Below, one piece after another: positions 12,657-21,763 of a stretch of DNA of 64,000 nucleotides (position 1 is its first letter; each line of letters starts with the position of its first letter). Source of the stretch: Stereocaulon alpinum (taxonomy: Eukaryota > Ascomycota > Lecanoromycetes > Lecanorales > Stereocaulaceae); assembly GCA_018257865.1 (NCBI GenBank), contig JAEUBA010000003.1, forward strand, positions 248,001 through 312,000, written 5' to 3'. The notes under the pieces are model-generated. The model saw only the letters and a list, made by a program, of their open reading frames with translations, was not told the origin of the DNA and searched no databases. The position numbers were made by a program, and so were the translations under genes.

Positions 12657-13685
12657 TCACGGGTCCTGCCTCATCAAGTCCCTGATCATATCAACTGCCC
12701 CCGGCGTCTCCATCCACGCGTCAAAGTTATATCGAAGCACATGCTGCATTTGTCCCAAGCTTCCATGACAGTATGCCTCCGGTCGTGCCGTCAAATGCTT
12801 TCCCGGATTGAGCAACGCGGGCCAAAAGTGCCTGTTCGAGTTCTTAATCGCCGTGTACAGAACCTGGACCTGCATCTCCAGAGTCCGGATAAGTGGCGTC
12901 TGGTCTGTGGCGTTCATTATACTGCGATTCTCAGCAACGACTGAGCCGCTCACAAGCTGCCCACGGACCCCGTCAAGGATCTCTTGAGGCACTTTGTGTC
13001 CTATTACCGACGAGGTTTGCAAAGCGCGCACATCCAGCAAAAGCCTGATTTTGAGTAGAGTGATGGCTGCACAGTGGCTGAGGCTGCCGTACTTGCTGAT
13101 GACATTCTTAGGCGGAGACGAAAAGACATCTGCACCCTTTACGTCAAGATATGGAAGATCTAGGTCGCCCCAGTCATAGTCACTCTCCTGGCCAGTAGTG
13201 GCCCACCACGTGCAGAAATCGTAGCAATGCTGATCTCTGCCTAACCTCAAGGCCAATGCAGGCACCAGATCGCGAACGCCCATGTTATCTCCACGACAGA
13301 GACGAAGCATCTCCATGGTATGTCCATACGCTGCTTCCACAGCTGCATAAGTCTTGATCGTCAGAAGCGCCTCCACAAGCGCATAGCGCGCTCTCATATA
13401 GTCTCGCGTCGCTAATATGCCCCAGAAATGGCCTGCATGCTCCTCGAACAGGTTTGGCGGCGTCGGCCAGTCACCGGGCTGGGAACGCAATGTTGTCTCT
13501 TCTTGATCAAGACGGTTCTGGCTTTTCTTGATGGCGTTGCAGGCACGTTTATGAGCATCCCTATCAGCTGCTTGATGATCTCGACCACAGTAGTATACTA
13601 CTTTGCAAGCTGAGCAGCTAAAGAGCTTGGAACTACCGCTACTAGCGTTGCAGCCTGCGCAGCGGTGGACTGGGGAGAGGGCCAT
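12657..13685 (-). CDS. MYND-type zinc finger protein (342 aa)
   Basis: Single-exon ORF starting at an ATG at 13685. Residues 9-49 form a MYND zinc finger: CAGC at 9-12, CSAC at 24-27, YYCGRDHQ at 31-38 and HKRAC at 45-49. The usual C-x3-C of the third ligand pair is here C33...H37, so one zinc ligand appears to be His instead of Cys. MYND fingers bind zinc and usually mediate protein-protein contacts. The remaining 290 residues are mostly helical-looking, with several Cys/Trp (for example YDFCTWWATTG), and match no domain I can name. No SET domain was seen, so it is not a SMYD methyltransferase. It is the gene nearest the RIP block, pointing toward it, 0.3 kb away. Function unknown. Confidence 0.9.
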   Translation of the reverse strand: MALSPVHRCAGCNASSGSSKLFSCSACKVVYYCGRDHQAADRDAHKRACNAIKKSQNRLDQEETTLRSQPGDWPTPPNLFEEHAGHFWGILATRDYMRARYALVEALLTIKTYAAVEAAYGHTMEMLRLCRGDNMGVRDLVPALALRLGRDQHCYDFCTWWATTGQESDYDWGDLDLPYLDVKGADVFSSPPKNVISKYGSLSHCAAITLLKIRLLLDVRALQTSSVIGHKVPQEILDGVRGQLVSGSVVAENRSIMNATDQTPLIRTLEMQVQVLYTAIKNSNRHFWPALLNPGKHLTARPEAYCHGSLGQMQHVLRYNFDAWMETPGAVDMIRDLMRQDP

Positions 13686-14044
13686 ATTCGAACGGTCACC
13701 TTGAGATAGGATCGAGTAACAGAATCAGATATCGCTGTTTCGGTGGGAAATTACTCTATCCCGAGCTTCTGTATCGCTAGAGCGAGTATGTTATTTCAAT
13801 TCAAGATGTTGTAGAAAATTATGTATGGAAATGGCTGTAATGGAGTTTTTGAAAGAGCAGTGATGTCGTTGCCCAGAGCAACCCGCTGTACCTTCCCAGA
13901 TTAGCAAGAGCCTTCACATTGCAAGAATACTTTATTAATCGTTAGCTCAGTTGAGATTGGGTGCTTTTGCGGTATGTACACGCGAATTTATTTAAGTCTA
14001 AGATCAGCTTATCTGCACACGACCTGTCCCAACTCAGCTAGAAT
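13686..14044. other. Intergenic, MYND gene / dienelactone hydrolase
   Basis: 359 bp holding the MYND gene promoter and the 3' flank of the dienelactone hydrolase gene (both genes on the minus strand). No ORF or RNA gene recognised. Confidence 0.5.
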
Positions 14045-14945
14045 CTAGGACAGATACTTTGAGAACCAGTCAATGCCCTGCTGGGCAGATTCATCCATAG
14101 CCTTCTTGTCCTTGTCCGAGCTCCAATCACTTCGAAGCGCGAAGCCATGCACCTGATCCTCATAGATCCTAATCTCATGCGGTACATTCGTCTTTTTAGC
14201 CATGATGTCCTGGATCTGTCCCACGCTCTTGTTGTCTAGCAGACTATCCTTTGTTCCCACTGCCAAGCTCAATGGCTTCGTTACAGGGTCAAAATCACCT
14301 GGAATCGCGACCAAGCTGGGATGGCAAGCATATGCTGCATCCACACCTCCAACATCGCTACCCGTAGTATCTTTCTTTTGTCCGTGGGCCTGGAGGATGG
14401 TGTATCGTCCGCCCCAACAGAAGCCAATTGCTCCAATCTTATTCGTACCGGGAATCATGCGTACGGTATTGACGAATCCATCAATCAAAAATTGCGTGAC
14501 GCCTTCTCGGTGCTTGACCAGCCATGGACCAAGAGTCGCAGGGATGAGGGCGGCGTTCTTGGCTTTGTCGGCCATACTGAGGGTTTCTTGTTCTTTAAGG
14601 TTGGGCTCTACGTTCTGGAGGAACGAAATGTCGATTGAGTCGCCTTGGTGAAAGTCCGGGACGTAGCAGTAGAAGCCTGCTTTGGCGTATTCGTCGGCTA
14701 GCAGGCGGAGATTTGAGAATTTGTAGCCAAAGACTATAGGATTGTCAGGAGGCTTAGAGAGACGAAGGAGAACGTAGAGAAGACGCACTGTCAGAGATAA
14801 AGACAATGCTCTTCTGTTTGGATCCATTCTTGGGTTCAGAGACGTAGGTTGAGAGTCCTCCAATCTGGTCCTCGCGGCCTGCTGGCTTGCCTTCGTTAAC
14901 TTTGCCGCTCAAGCAGCAGGAGCTCATGCCGACGTTCTGAGACAT
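14045..14945 (-). CDS. Dienelactone hydrolase family protein (281 aa)
   Basis: Two exons, 14945-14789 and 14733-14045, with a 55-bp GTGCGT...TAG intron (14734-14788). Splicing joins VFISD to IFGYKFSNLRLL, restoring the conserved core; no single reading frame contains both parts. DLH enzymes are small alpha/beta hydrolases that open lactone or ester rings. The catalytic triad is visible: nucleophile Cys in GAIGFCWGGRY, Asp in AVGTKDSLL and His in QVHGFALRSD. The N-terminus (SSCCLSGKVNEGKPAG, then GGLSTYVSEP) is typical of fungal members. No signal peptide, so probably cytosolic. The physiological substrate cannot be told from sequence. The family name is secure and the splice junction well supported. 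Confidence 0.93.
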
Positions 14946-16285
14946 TGTGGTGGTGTTTCGAAGTGTTTGAGATATATATACAGTGTATGTTATACAATTC
15001 GAAAGATGTACTTGAGATAAGATCGAAGATCAATGGCGGGTATTATATGCATTGTGGGGCACTGGTGGGACTTCTTGGATGACGTATCGTGGGAATGTAT
15101 GGAGCGCCGTCGGGCCGAACAAAGCATTCCGCGGAGGTTTGGTCGAGATGTTCATACTGCAGTCTCGTTGGACGAGCCCAAAGGTTACTTTGGTGGTGTG
15201 CGCCATTATTAATGCCGACGAGGGTTCCGGAAATGGTGCGGACGGTTCTGGCTGAGGAGGGGTGACTCCCGCGGTGTGCGTGGCAGAAGTCTTGAACAAG
15301 ATACGAGAAACCTGGGTCCCCAAGGCTGCAGCAACGAATCCCAGGTTTCATCCACACGCAGCTCGTTGAGATGAGATCAGCTTCGTGGGCCTCGAGTTAG
15401 TGGTAAGAATGCCAAGATCAGGGGCCGGTGGGGGCCCACATAATCCGATAAGGGCTTGGAGATTAGGGCAAACAGGGCAATACACCTTACACCCTCGAGA
15501 CCCTTCAGGGCCCCAAGGGTACACTAACATTACCACGTACAAAACCTCAAAGATCTGGCCATGCTAACTTTGGCATCAAGCTTCCGTCGCGGAATTCGAC
15601 ATGAGCCCAGCAGAATCACTCTCGATCTAGAAACGAACGCACCGCACACTCCATCAACCCATACAACAGAACGCCAACCCAAGACCTACGCTCGACAAAA
15701 GCCAACAACTCTTCATGCCCGACGAGCTATCTCTACCATGGTAGTCAGACCCTTGAAGGATTGCAACACGCAGCCTCGCAACGTTCACGTCGAGCCAGCC
15801 TGTTTGATATCACAGGAGTGACGGGCCTACCCTATGGGTTATGGGGAGGTGGTCAGAGCGTATCAAGCAGTATAAGGTCAGTCCTATACACGACGCTGAA
15901 ATGACTTGTCCCGCATCCAACGGTATCACAAGTAGGCTCTTGGTGATACCCATTCTCCATTCTCCATGCTCCTGTCGTTATATTCCTGAAGACCTTCTTT
16001 CAGCTGTCTGTCTCTGATGGTATCTTACTTCTAAATCTGGGATGTATCCCACGGCTGTTCGTGACCGCTGTCTAACTTCGCGGCTCCTTGTATATGCTTC
16101 AAGATGCTCTATGCGCTGCGTCGCAGCTGGTTGGTCCTTTCTCTAGTCGGAAGAGGTGCATGTTCCATGGCCGCTCGCACATGCGATGCGACACATTCAA
16201 GCGCCTAGAAGCGACTGAGCGTTGTATCAGATACTTGTATACCTACATCTTCTACTGTTCCAAGAACGATTTGTCCTTGAACAAA
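14946..16285. other. Intergenic 1.3 kb, no gene recognised
   Basis: Only short overlapping ORFs on both strands, without family motifs or consistent splice-linked coding. The longest, 15561-15821 (+), is Thr/Arg/Pro-rich and low in complexity and was not accepted. It contains the promoters of the flanking divergent genes. Confidence 0.45.
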
Positions 16286-17004
16286 ATGCTAGATTTGATG
16301 CTACTCCATCTTCTGATCCTACTCCACGCCATTCCTCCTAGTCTGCAACTCACGATCCCAATCTCTCACGATTCGCTGATCTCCGGCAATTTCGCTCACC
16401 TCGCTCTCTTCCCTCCGACGCCCAACAATGCTTCGAAGTACCCATCACCACCCCCGCGCAGGCCAGTCATCACTACTAACCCTCAACACCCCAGCACCAT
16501 CCCCGTCTCCCCCTACATCTACCCAATACCCAGTACGTACCCCCTCCAATCCCCTCCAATCCCCTCTTAACACCACCCAGACGACCCCCACCACCGCACC
16601 ATAACATTCGCCCGCTACACCCACCCCATCGGCCCCCTCGGCATAGAAGTAGTCCTCGACCTAGCCACCACAGACGCAAACCGGCACCGACCACAAGAAA
16701 TCATGGGTGTAGAAGCCAAAAAATATGCTGAAGCCGTTTCTCGAGATCAGGTGAACTTGGGGTATTATCGTAAGGAGAAAACAACATTGACTACAGTCTG
16801 CCCTTGTAGTGAATTGCTAACTGGCTGGCTGACTCTATTTCTAATGAGATAGCAATGGACGTCGCGGTTTGGGATGATTGGGCTGTTACGATTAGGGCTA
16901 TACGTACGTTTGTGCAAAAGTGGGAGGGGTTGGCGTTGTGGTTTATGGTGGAGAATCGGGAGAAGGTTTTGGGAATGGGGTATATGCATTCTATAACGCG
17001 CTGA
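16286..17004 (+). CDS. Putative small secreted protein (190 aa, three exons)
   Basis: Proposed exons are 16286-16532, 16581-16750 and 16849-17004, with introns GTACGT...CAG (48 bp) and GTGAAC...GAG (98 bp). The phases agree and give 190 codons before TGA. The N-terminus MLDLMLLHLLILLHAIPP is strongly hydrophobic and resembles a signal peptide. A Pro-rich stretch follows (about 40-80), then a conserved-looking segment TITFARYTHPIGPLGIEVVL and a C-terminal part rich in Trp (VAVWDDWAVTIRAI, VQKWEGLALWFMV). No domain recognised. Third codon positions are very C-rich in exons 1-2 and G-rich in exon 3. The second acceptor could instead be at 16852, but that would shift the frame. A secreted or vacuolar role is inferred only from the N-terminus. 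Confidence 0.5.
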
Positions 17005-17791
17005 GAGTGGATCGTGAGGTACCTCTGAAGGGATATGGGGGGCCTTCTCCCCAAAAGCCAAGGAAATGGCGTTTTGTGATATTCGTCATACTTGGAGATT
17101 CTTGGTAGAAGTGAAGACTGCAGTGCTATTCCAGACTCCGAAGGCGAAGAAAGCATTCAAGACGCGGAACAGTGGAAGAAAGCCCGACAAAGGCTAGTGC
17201 GGAAGGTCTTGCTGACATTTCGAAGGGATGGCAACGAGTGTCAGCGATAGAATGTGGAAGCTTGACTCTGCAGTATTGATTGATTCGGAAAATGCCTCGA
17301 AGGCCTAATCCTTGTTCTGACAGTTGTCATTGATGTCCGTTGTCAGACATAGATACCATCTGTGTCGGAAGGTAGTCCTATACTGGACAGGCTACGGGCA
17401 GTATGTATCCCCAGCACACTTTACATGGCCTCAGCTATGGATAAGGACCGAGGTATTGCATGATTGTGGTCTCCCAGGAATCGGAAAGGTCTGCTTGTGC
17501 AGGTCGACGAATGTGTGTGGGCAATCTGCCAAAGCAATCGCAGATGCCGTTTCATCATAGATCAAAAAGTTCGCCAATCACCCTTGGAGAATGTAGCATA
17601 GGAACGGATATTGCCGGTAATGGTAGGGTGTGGAAGACCGATATCCGCCATTTGAATACGTTTGAAAGTCGATACAAACATGCAGAAGATGGTGGGATGA
17701 GAAGGGGCGTGGCGGTTGGGACTGTTGGCTGATTACTATATGCAAATTGAACAGCAAGGGAAAGCACCCATACCGTCGAGAGTGGTTGATC
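17005..17791. other. Intergenic, no gene recognised
   Basis: Convergent 3' flanks of the secreted-protein candidate (+) and the membrane protein (-). Short ORFs at 17324-17732 show no family features. Confidence 0.45.
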
Positions 17792-18400
17792 TTAACCAGA
17801 TCGATTGCCGTTCCCAATAGGAGCATTCGAGTTGTTGGCAGTCCTGAAAACCCCGCCACCAACAGCCTTCGAGATGCCAACTCCCAGCCCAGTCATTGCT
17901 GCTATCAGAAGCACTACAATGAAAGTTTGTACCACAATCCTCTGCTTCTTGCTCAATCGGCCAAACGGGCTGCACCCTCTCCGTTTTTGCTGCATTGCCA
18001 GCTTCTTCTTCCGTAATGTCTCTGCACATGGCCACACCTTGTCATCCTCCTTGTTGTTCCGCTCTGGCAATGCCTCTGCTTGGGTGATGCGTGACCCTGA
18101 CTCAAGATCATGCTTGTAGACGGCTATGTGGATTTTTGACTTTGATCGTGCTTGTTCAAGGGATGTGCGGGTTGTCGGATGGGAGTAGAAGGCAGAGAAG
18201 GGGTGTTGAGAGTTGGAGATGGGGTCGTAGTCATCTTCTTTTGTAGTGGGGTACTCTGTTGCCGTCAGATGGGTAGAACAGGGTGATATGGTGTCGAATG
18301 AGGGTTTGTTCCCGAGCGAGGGTTTAGAGGGGGTGATTGGTGGCTCTAAGTGCACAATTGAGGCACCGATGACGGGCTTTTCGCTAAAAGAGCTATCCAT
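17792..18400 (-). CDS. Predicted single-pass membrane protein (202 aa)
   Basis: The first ATG in this open frame is at 18400 (MDSSFSEKPVIGASIVHLEP); the frame extends farther upstream only from a non-ATG codon. Residues 1-150 are polar and Ser/Pro/Thr-rich. A basic patch (RKKKLAMQQKRRGCSPFG, then LSKKQR) precedes one transmembrane helix, IVVQTFIVVLLIAAMTGLGV, and a short Gly/Asn-rich tail follows. The positive-inside rule suggests a cytoplasmic N-terminus and a short outer tail. This architecture is common among uncharacterised ascomycete proteins. No enzymatic domain or known name applies. Coding is supported by length, composition and the clean helix. Confidence 0.7.
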   Translation of the reverse strand: MDSSFSEKPVIGASIVHLEPPITPSKPSLGNKPSFDTISPCSTHLTATEYPTTKEDDYDPISNSQHPFSAFYSHPTTRTSLEQARSKSKIHIAVYKHDLESGSRITQAEALPERNNKEDDKVWPCAETLRKKKLAMQQKRRGCSPFGRLSKKQRIVVQTFIVVLLIAAMTGLGVGISKAVGGGVFRTANNSNAPIGNGNRSG

Positions 18401-20233
18401 GACGGAGTTTGAGGTCTGTGGTATGAGCCGGACGTAGTGGTGGTACAAATTGTGCTTCCCTGCAGGTCAATTGGTGGTGGAGGCGTGTTGTCCAGAGAAC
18501 AAGATGTGGTTAGATATGCAAGCCGATAATTGCGTTTTTGTCAATTGCCCGGTGGTGCGACTGAGGTGCTGAATGGTAAGGTACCTTAGTGCTGGGTAAT
18601 GACGGTACTCAATGCTCAAATTCGAAAGGAGGTCAAGACTGCCTCTTGAATTATGGTTTGGAGCTTGTAGCTCTAACATGCCAGAGGGGATCAATGTACA
18701 ACCGGTCCAGAACACCGACCTCAAATACAATACTGCCCATAAGTAACGCAGACTAAGAGAGTGGGATCCTGGAGGCGTGAAGCAGTGAAGAGATCGAGAG
18801 GTGCTGCTAAAAGACTGTGGGGTTCCAATTGGAAAGGGAGAGTGAGTTAGCTTGAGGTAGTTAAGTTATCAAGCGCCTTGGAAGAAACAGGTCCGAGACG
18901 CCAAGACGGTGAGACCCTGGCATCCCAGGCACCCCAGGCACCTTGCTGAAAGAGCTTCAATTCTTGGCGCGGGAGTGACCCGCGTCATTCCTTCCGCCAC
19001 TGGCTCTAGCGTGCAGCGGGGGGCTCAAAGAGGCAAAGGAGGAAATTACTGGCGATCATTTCACTTTCAATTCTGCATGCTGTCAGCCTGTCACACCTCA
19101 TTTCGCTGGACATTGACAACTATACGAATGACACGTCTCTACCCTTTACCCAATACGGAAGATTGATGAGCTGTTGACCCACATTTGATGGGTTTCCCGG
19201 TACAATTGAATGGAATGCTGTATTGTTGGCGGGCAAGCTAAAGTAAGACTGGGGCTCAAGATAGCGGTCGGCTACCTTACTTGTTCCTGAACCTGCATCG
19301 GCGATGTCTGGGCCACTCATCTACGCCTGCAAATCTGAGACAAAGCACGAACCACAGCTTACGGTACGATCTCAATCTACCAACAGCTCTGCACGTGCCA
19401 ATAGAAAGTAGCCAAGGAAAGTAAGCTTTGACGACCACTTACACTCAATTTTCTTGCTCACACCAACTTGTACTCGGCCACCTGAACAACAGACTCAAAA
19501 CGCGTTCTATAGCACGCACTGTTGATATGCATCAGCCATTTCCTAACGATTGAAGAGCATAGGATACTTTCATGCGTGCTCAAAGCCTTTCGGCTTGATT
19601 CTGCTAAAATTCTCACGTCCATGGCAACGACCAGCTGAGTGAGGCTACGAGGAAGTCTATACTTCGACACCGAACAAGAGCCCGCAGCGCAGAGCATGGG
19701 CAAATGAAACTTCGGTACCCTGTGTATATCCCTGTCCTCATCTGCTTGTGAGTGATCATGAAACCAGCCACATTTCTTTCGTTGGAAGATATAGTGGATT
19801 CCAAGAATCGGAGATTTAAGGTATCTCGATCACAGCTCTCATGGTCAATGAAACAGATCAATGACAAAGCAGCAAGAACGCTGAATATCCCAGTTGTAGC
19901 TCTTGCTGTCAGCAGCATCAATTAATGCGAAAGGCTAACAAGAACAGACTGCTTTACCATTGGCTCATTCAATAACCGAGGCTGCTCAATGCTCGAGGTT
20001 CGGAAGCACAATTCGTCTCCCTTGTGGCTCCGCTAAGCAGTGCAATCAACAGAAACCTGAGCTCGGGATCACCGAACATTTTCACTGCTAGCTCGAAGAA
20101 CTTTTAAAGAGCAACAAAGTGCTGTTAGCAAGACTCTAAGCTTGCTTCAACGCCCTGGTCCGAATCCGCTGAATTATCCTCCTGGTCACAAACCGCGCCT
20201 TCTTGGCCGCCTAAGTCAGCGGTGTCCTCGACA
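18401..20233. other. Intergenic 1.8 kb, no gene recognised
   Basis: Scattered ORFs below 110 codons on both strands (18467-18730 -, 18909-19166 +, 19458-19921 -) overlap one another and lack motifs, signal peptides or splice continuity. A multi-exon gene cannot be excluded without transcript data. Confidence 0.4.
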
Positions 20234-20686
20234 TCATGGGAGAGACTGAGTCTCGTCTCGTCCCTTTGAAGCGCTTTTCCCCGTCGCTTGCGCTGTACTC
20301 AATCCCACCGACGCCTGACTCTGAGTAGGCGTCCCGGACGCCCCTCCCCAAGTCGCTTGCTGCGGACTCATCTGTGTCGACGGCTGTCCCTTCGAGAGAC
20401 CACCAGGTACTCGCTCCAGATCCTTGCGTCCATACCACCAGTCAGGTCCGTCGGTATCGTCTTCTCTTGCGATGCGGTAGTCCAAACCAAAAGCTCCGTT
20501 GTTCTGCAAGATCACGTAGATCTTCAACTCTGAGCCCATGTGTAGGTCGGTCGACTGACTTGATTCTGGCGAGTCTCTCTGTAGGTCTTCTTTGAGCCAT
20601 ACTCTTGTTCCGATTGGTAGCTTGTTTGGTTTCATTTTGGAGGAGGACGGCGTGGTGGGAGACGTTGCATTCGTTGGACCTGACAT
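20234..20686 (-). CDS. Small SH3-like hypothetical protein (150 aa)
   Basis: Single exon from an ATG at 20686. After a low-complexity Ser/Thr/Pro start, residues about 22-95 form a compact segment: IGTRVWLKEDLQRDSP, SELKIYVILQNNGAFGLDYR, DGPDWWYGRKDLERVPGG. Alternating hydrophobic strands with a VWL opening, an aromatic WWYG and an RKDLERV close suggest a small beta-barrel (SH3- or KOW-like). That fold is an inference. The C-terminal 50 residues are Gln/Ser/Thr-rich and likely disordered. A protein at 39050-39421 shows the same order of motifs and may be a distant paralogue. No function can be assigned. Confidence 0.65.
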   Translation of the reverse strand: MSGPTNATSPTTPSSSKMKPNKLPIGTRVWLKEDLQRDSPESSQSTDLHMGSELKIYVILQNNGAFGLDYRIAREDDTDGPDWWYGRKDLERVPGGLSKGQPSTQMSPQQATWGGASGTPTQSQASVGLSTAQATGKSASKGRDETQSLP

Positions 20687-21763
20687 CTTGACTCAAGAAT
20701 TGTAGATGGGTGTCGAGATTGAAGAGGCTTTGGACACCAAATGCGGGGCTTGTGCCAAACGTGGATGTAGCAGTTCGAATCTACCAATAGTGTTGAGGTT
20801 TGAATCATGTAAGCTAATGAAAGGTAAAGACAGAGGGAGACCGACAGTACAAACACTCGAAGCATGAAAAGGAGGCTGGCCATGTCACTCCCACTGTGTC
20901 CATCATTAGAAGCACAGCCCTGGCTCCAACACAACGACAAGACACCATCTGATAGGCCAAGATATGCCAAGCTTAGTATATCGGTGATAAATTACCTTCA
21001 TGGTATTCACACATCGCAAATGATGTTTCAAGGTAAGCAGCTTGCCACACTATATCTATGTACCGGAATTAGGGTGATTGGCGGTGGCAATGCTGACTTC
21101 GGAGCAGACCAGTCCGCTGGGTGGCCAATCCCAAGCACAGCAATGCCGGATGTATGTTGCATCATCGGTTTCGGACGAACTGATTGGGAGTCAAGAAGCA
21201 TGTTGGGAATCGAATGGTTTGTGAAACAAGCGCCGTTGATGTAGCGAAACGATCTGCGCCATGTCCCATGCACAGTCAGCTGTCAATCGCGGTCCTATGT
21301 CCCGAACTTGCAACACCGTGCTACATAGCATGCTCAGATATCACTGAACTAATTTGGAACTAGTGTTGCATTGGATCTTTTGGCGGGTATCGGGCTTGCT
21401 CTGATGTAGCATGTGCTCAGTCATAACTCTAGCTTACCTAGGTAATTTGCCCGAATACGGATACTAGGCCTGCGCGAGTGCGTGAATAACCGCATGCAGG
21501 TTCAGAGTAAGCACTAATAGGCTCACCTACCGACCATTAGAGCACGATCTGGAGTAAAGCTTGTTGTGGATCGATGCCAGGGACTTCTTCACCATAAGAA
21601 CGTCTGCCGCATTGAGTATATTCAAGCGAAGAACGGAGATTGAATCGTACCACTTTCAGCATCTTCAAGCGAAGAACGGAATCAGCATGTACCACTTTCA
21701 GCATCTCCAAGCGAAGACCACAATCAATTCAGTTATCCACAAGCTCCCACAGATCCAAACCCC
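20687..21763. other. Intergenic 1.1 kb with a short tandem repeat
   Basis: No gene recognised. The ORF at 20864-21244 (+) lacks any family feature. A 42-43-bp tandem repeat lies near the right end, annotated separately. Confidence 0.45.
21620..21720. repeat. 42-43-bp tandem repeat, about 2.4 copies
   Basis: Units begin with TTCAAGCGAAGAACGGA at 21621 and 21664, and with the diverged TCCAAGCGAAGACCA at 21706. The spacer ACCACTTTCAGCATCT is shared. It lies 45 bp beyond the stop codon of the 770-aa gene, so it probably falls in that gene's 3' UTR. Confidence 0.8.

Noticed and set aside
15561..15821. 86-codon plus-strand ORF as a gene
   Set aside because: Low-complexity Thr/Arg/Pro composition, no motif, no splice partner and ordinary chance length.
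18105..18448. Longer N-terminus for the membrane protein starting at 18448
   Set aside because: The upstream codon is TTG; the first ATG is at 18400 and the added residues show no conserved features.
20864..21244. 126-codon plus-strand ORF as a gene
   Set aside because: No domain, signal or helix; composition not protein-like; lies in a promoter-rich intergenic stretch.
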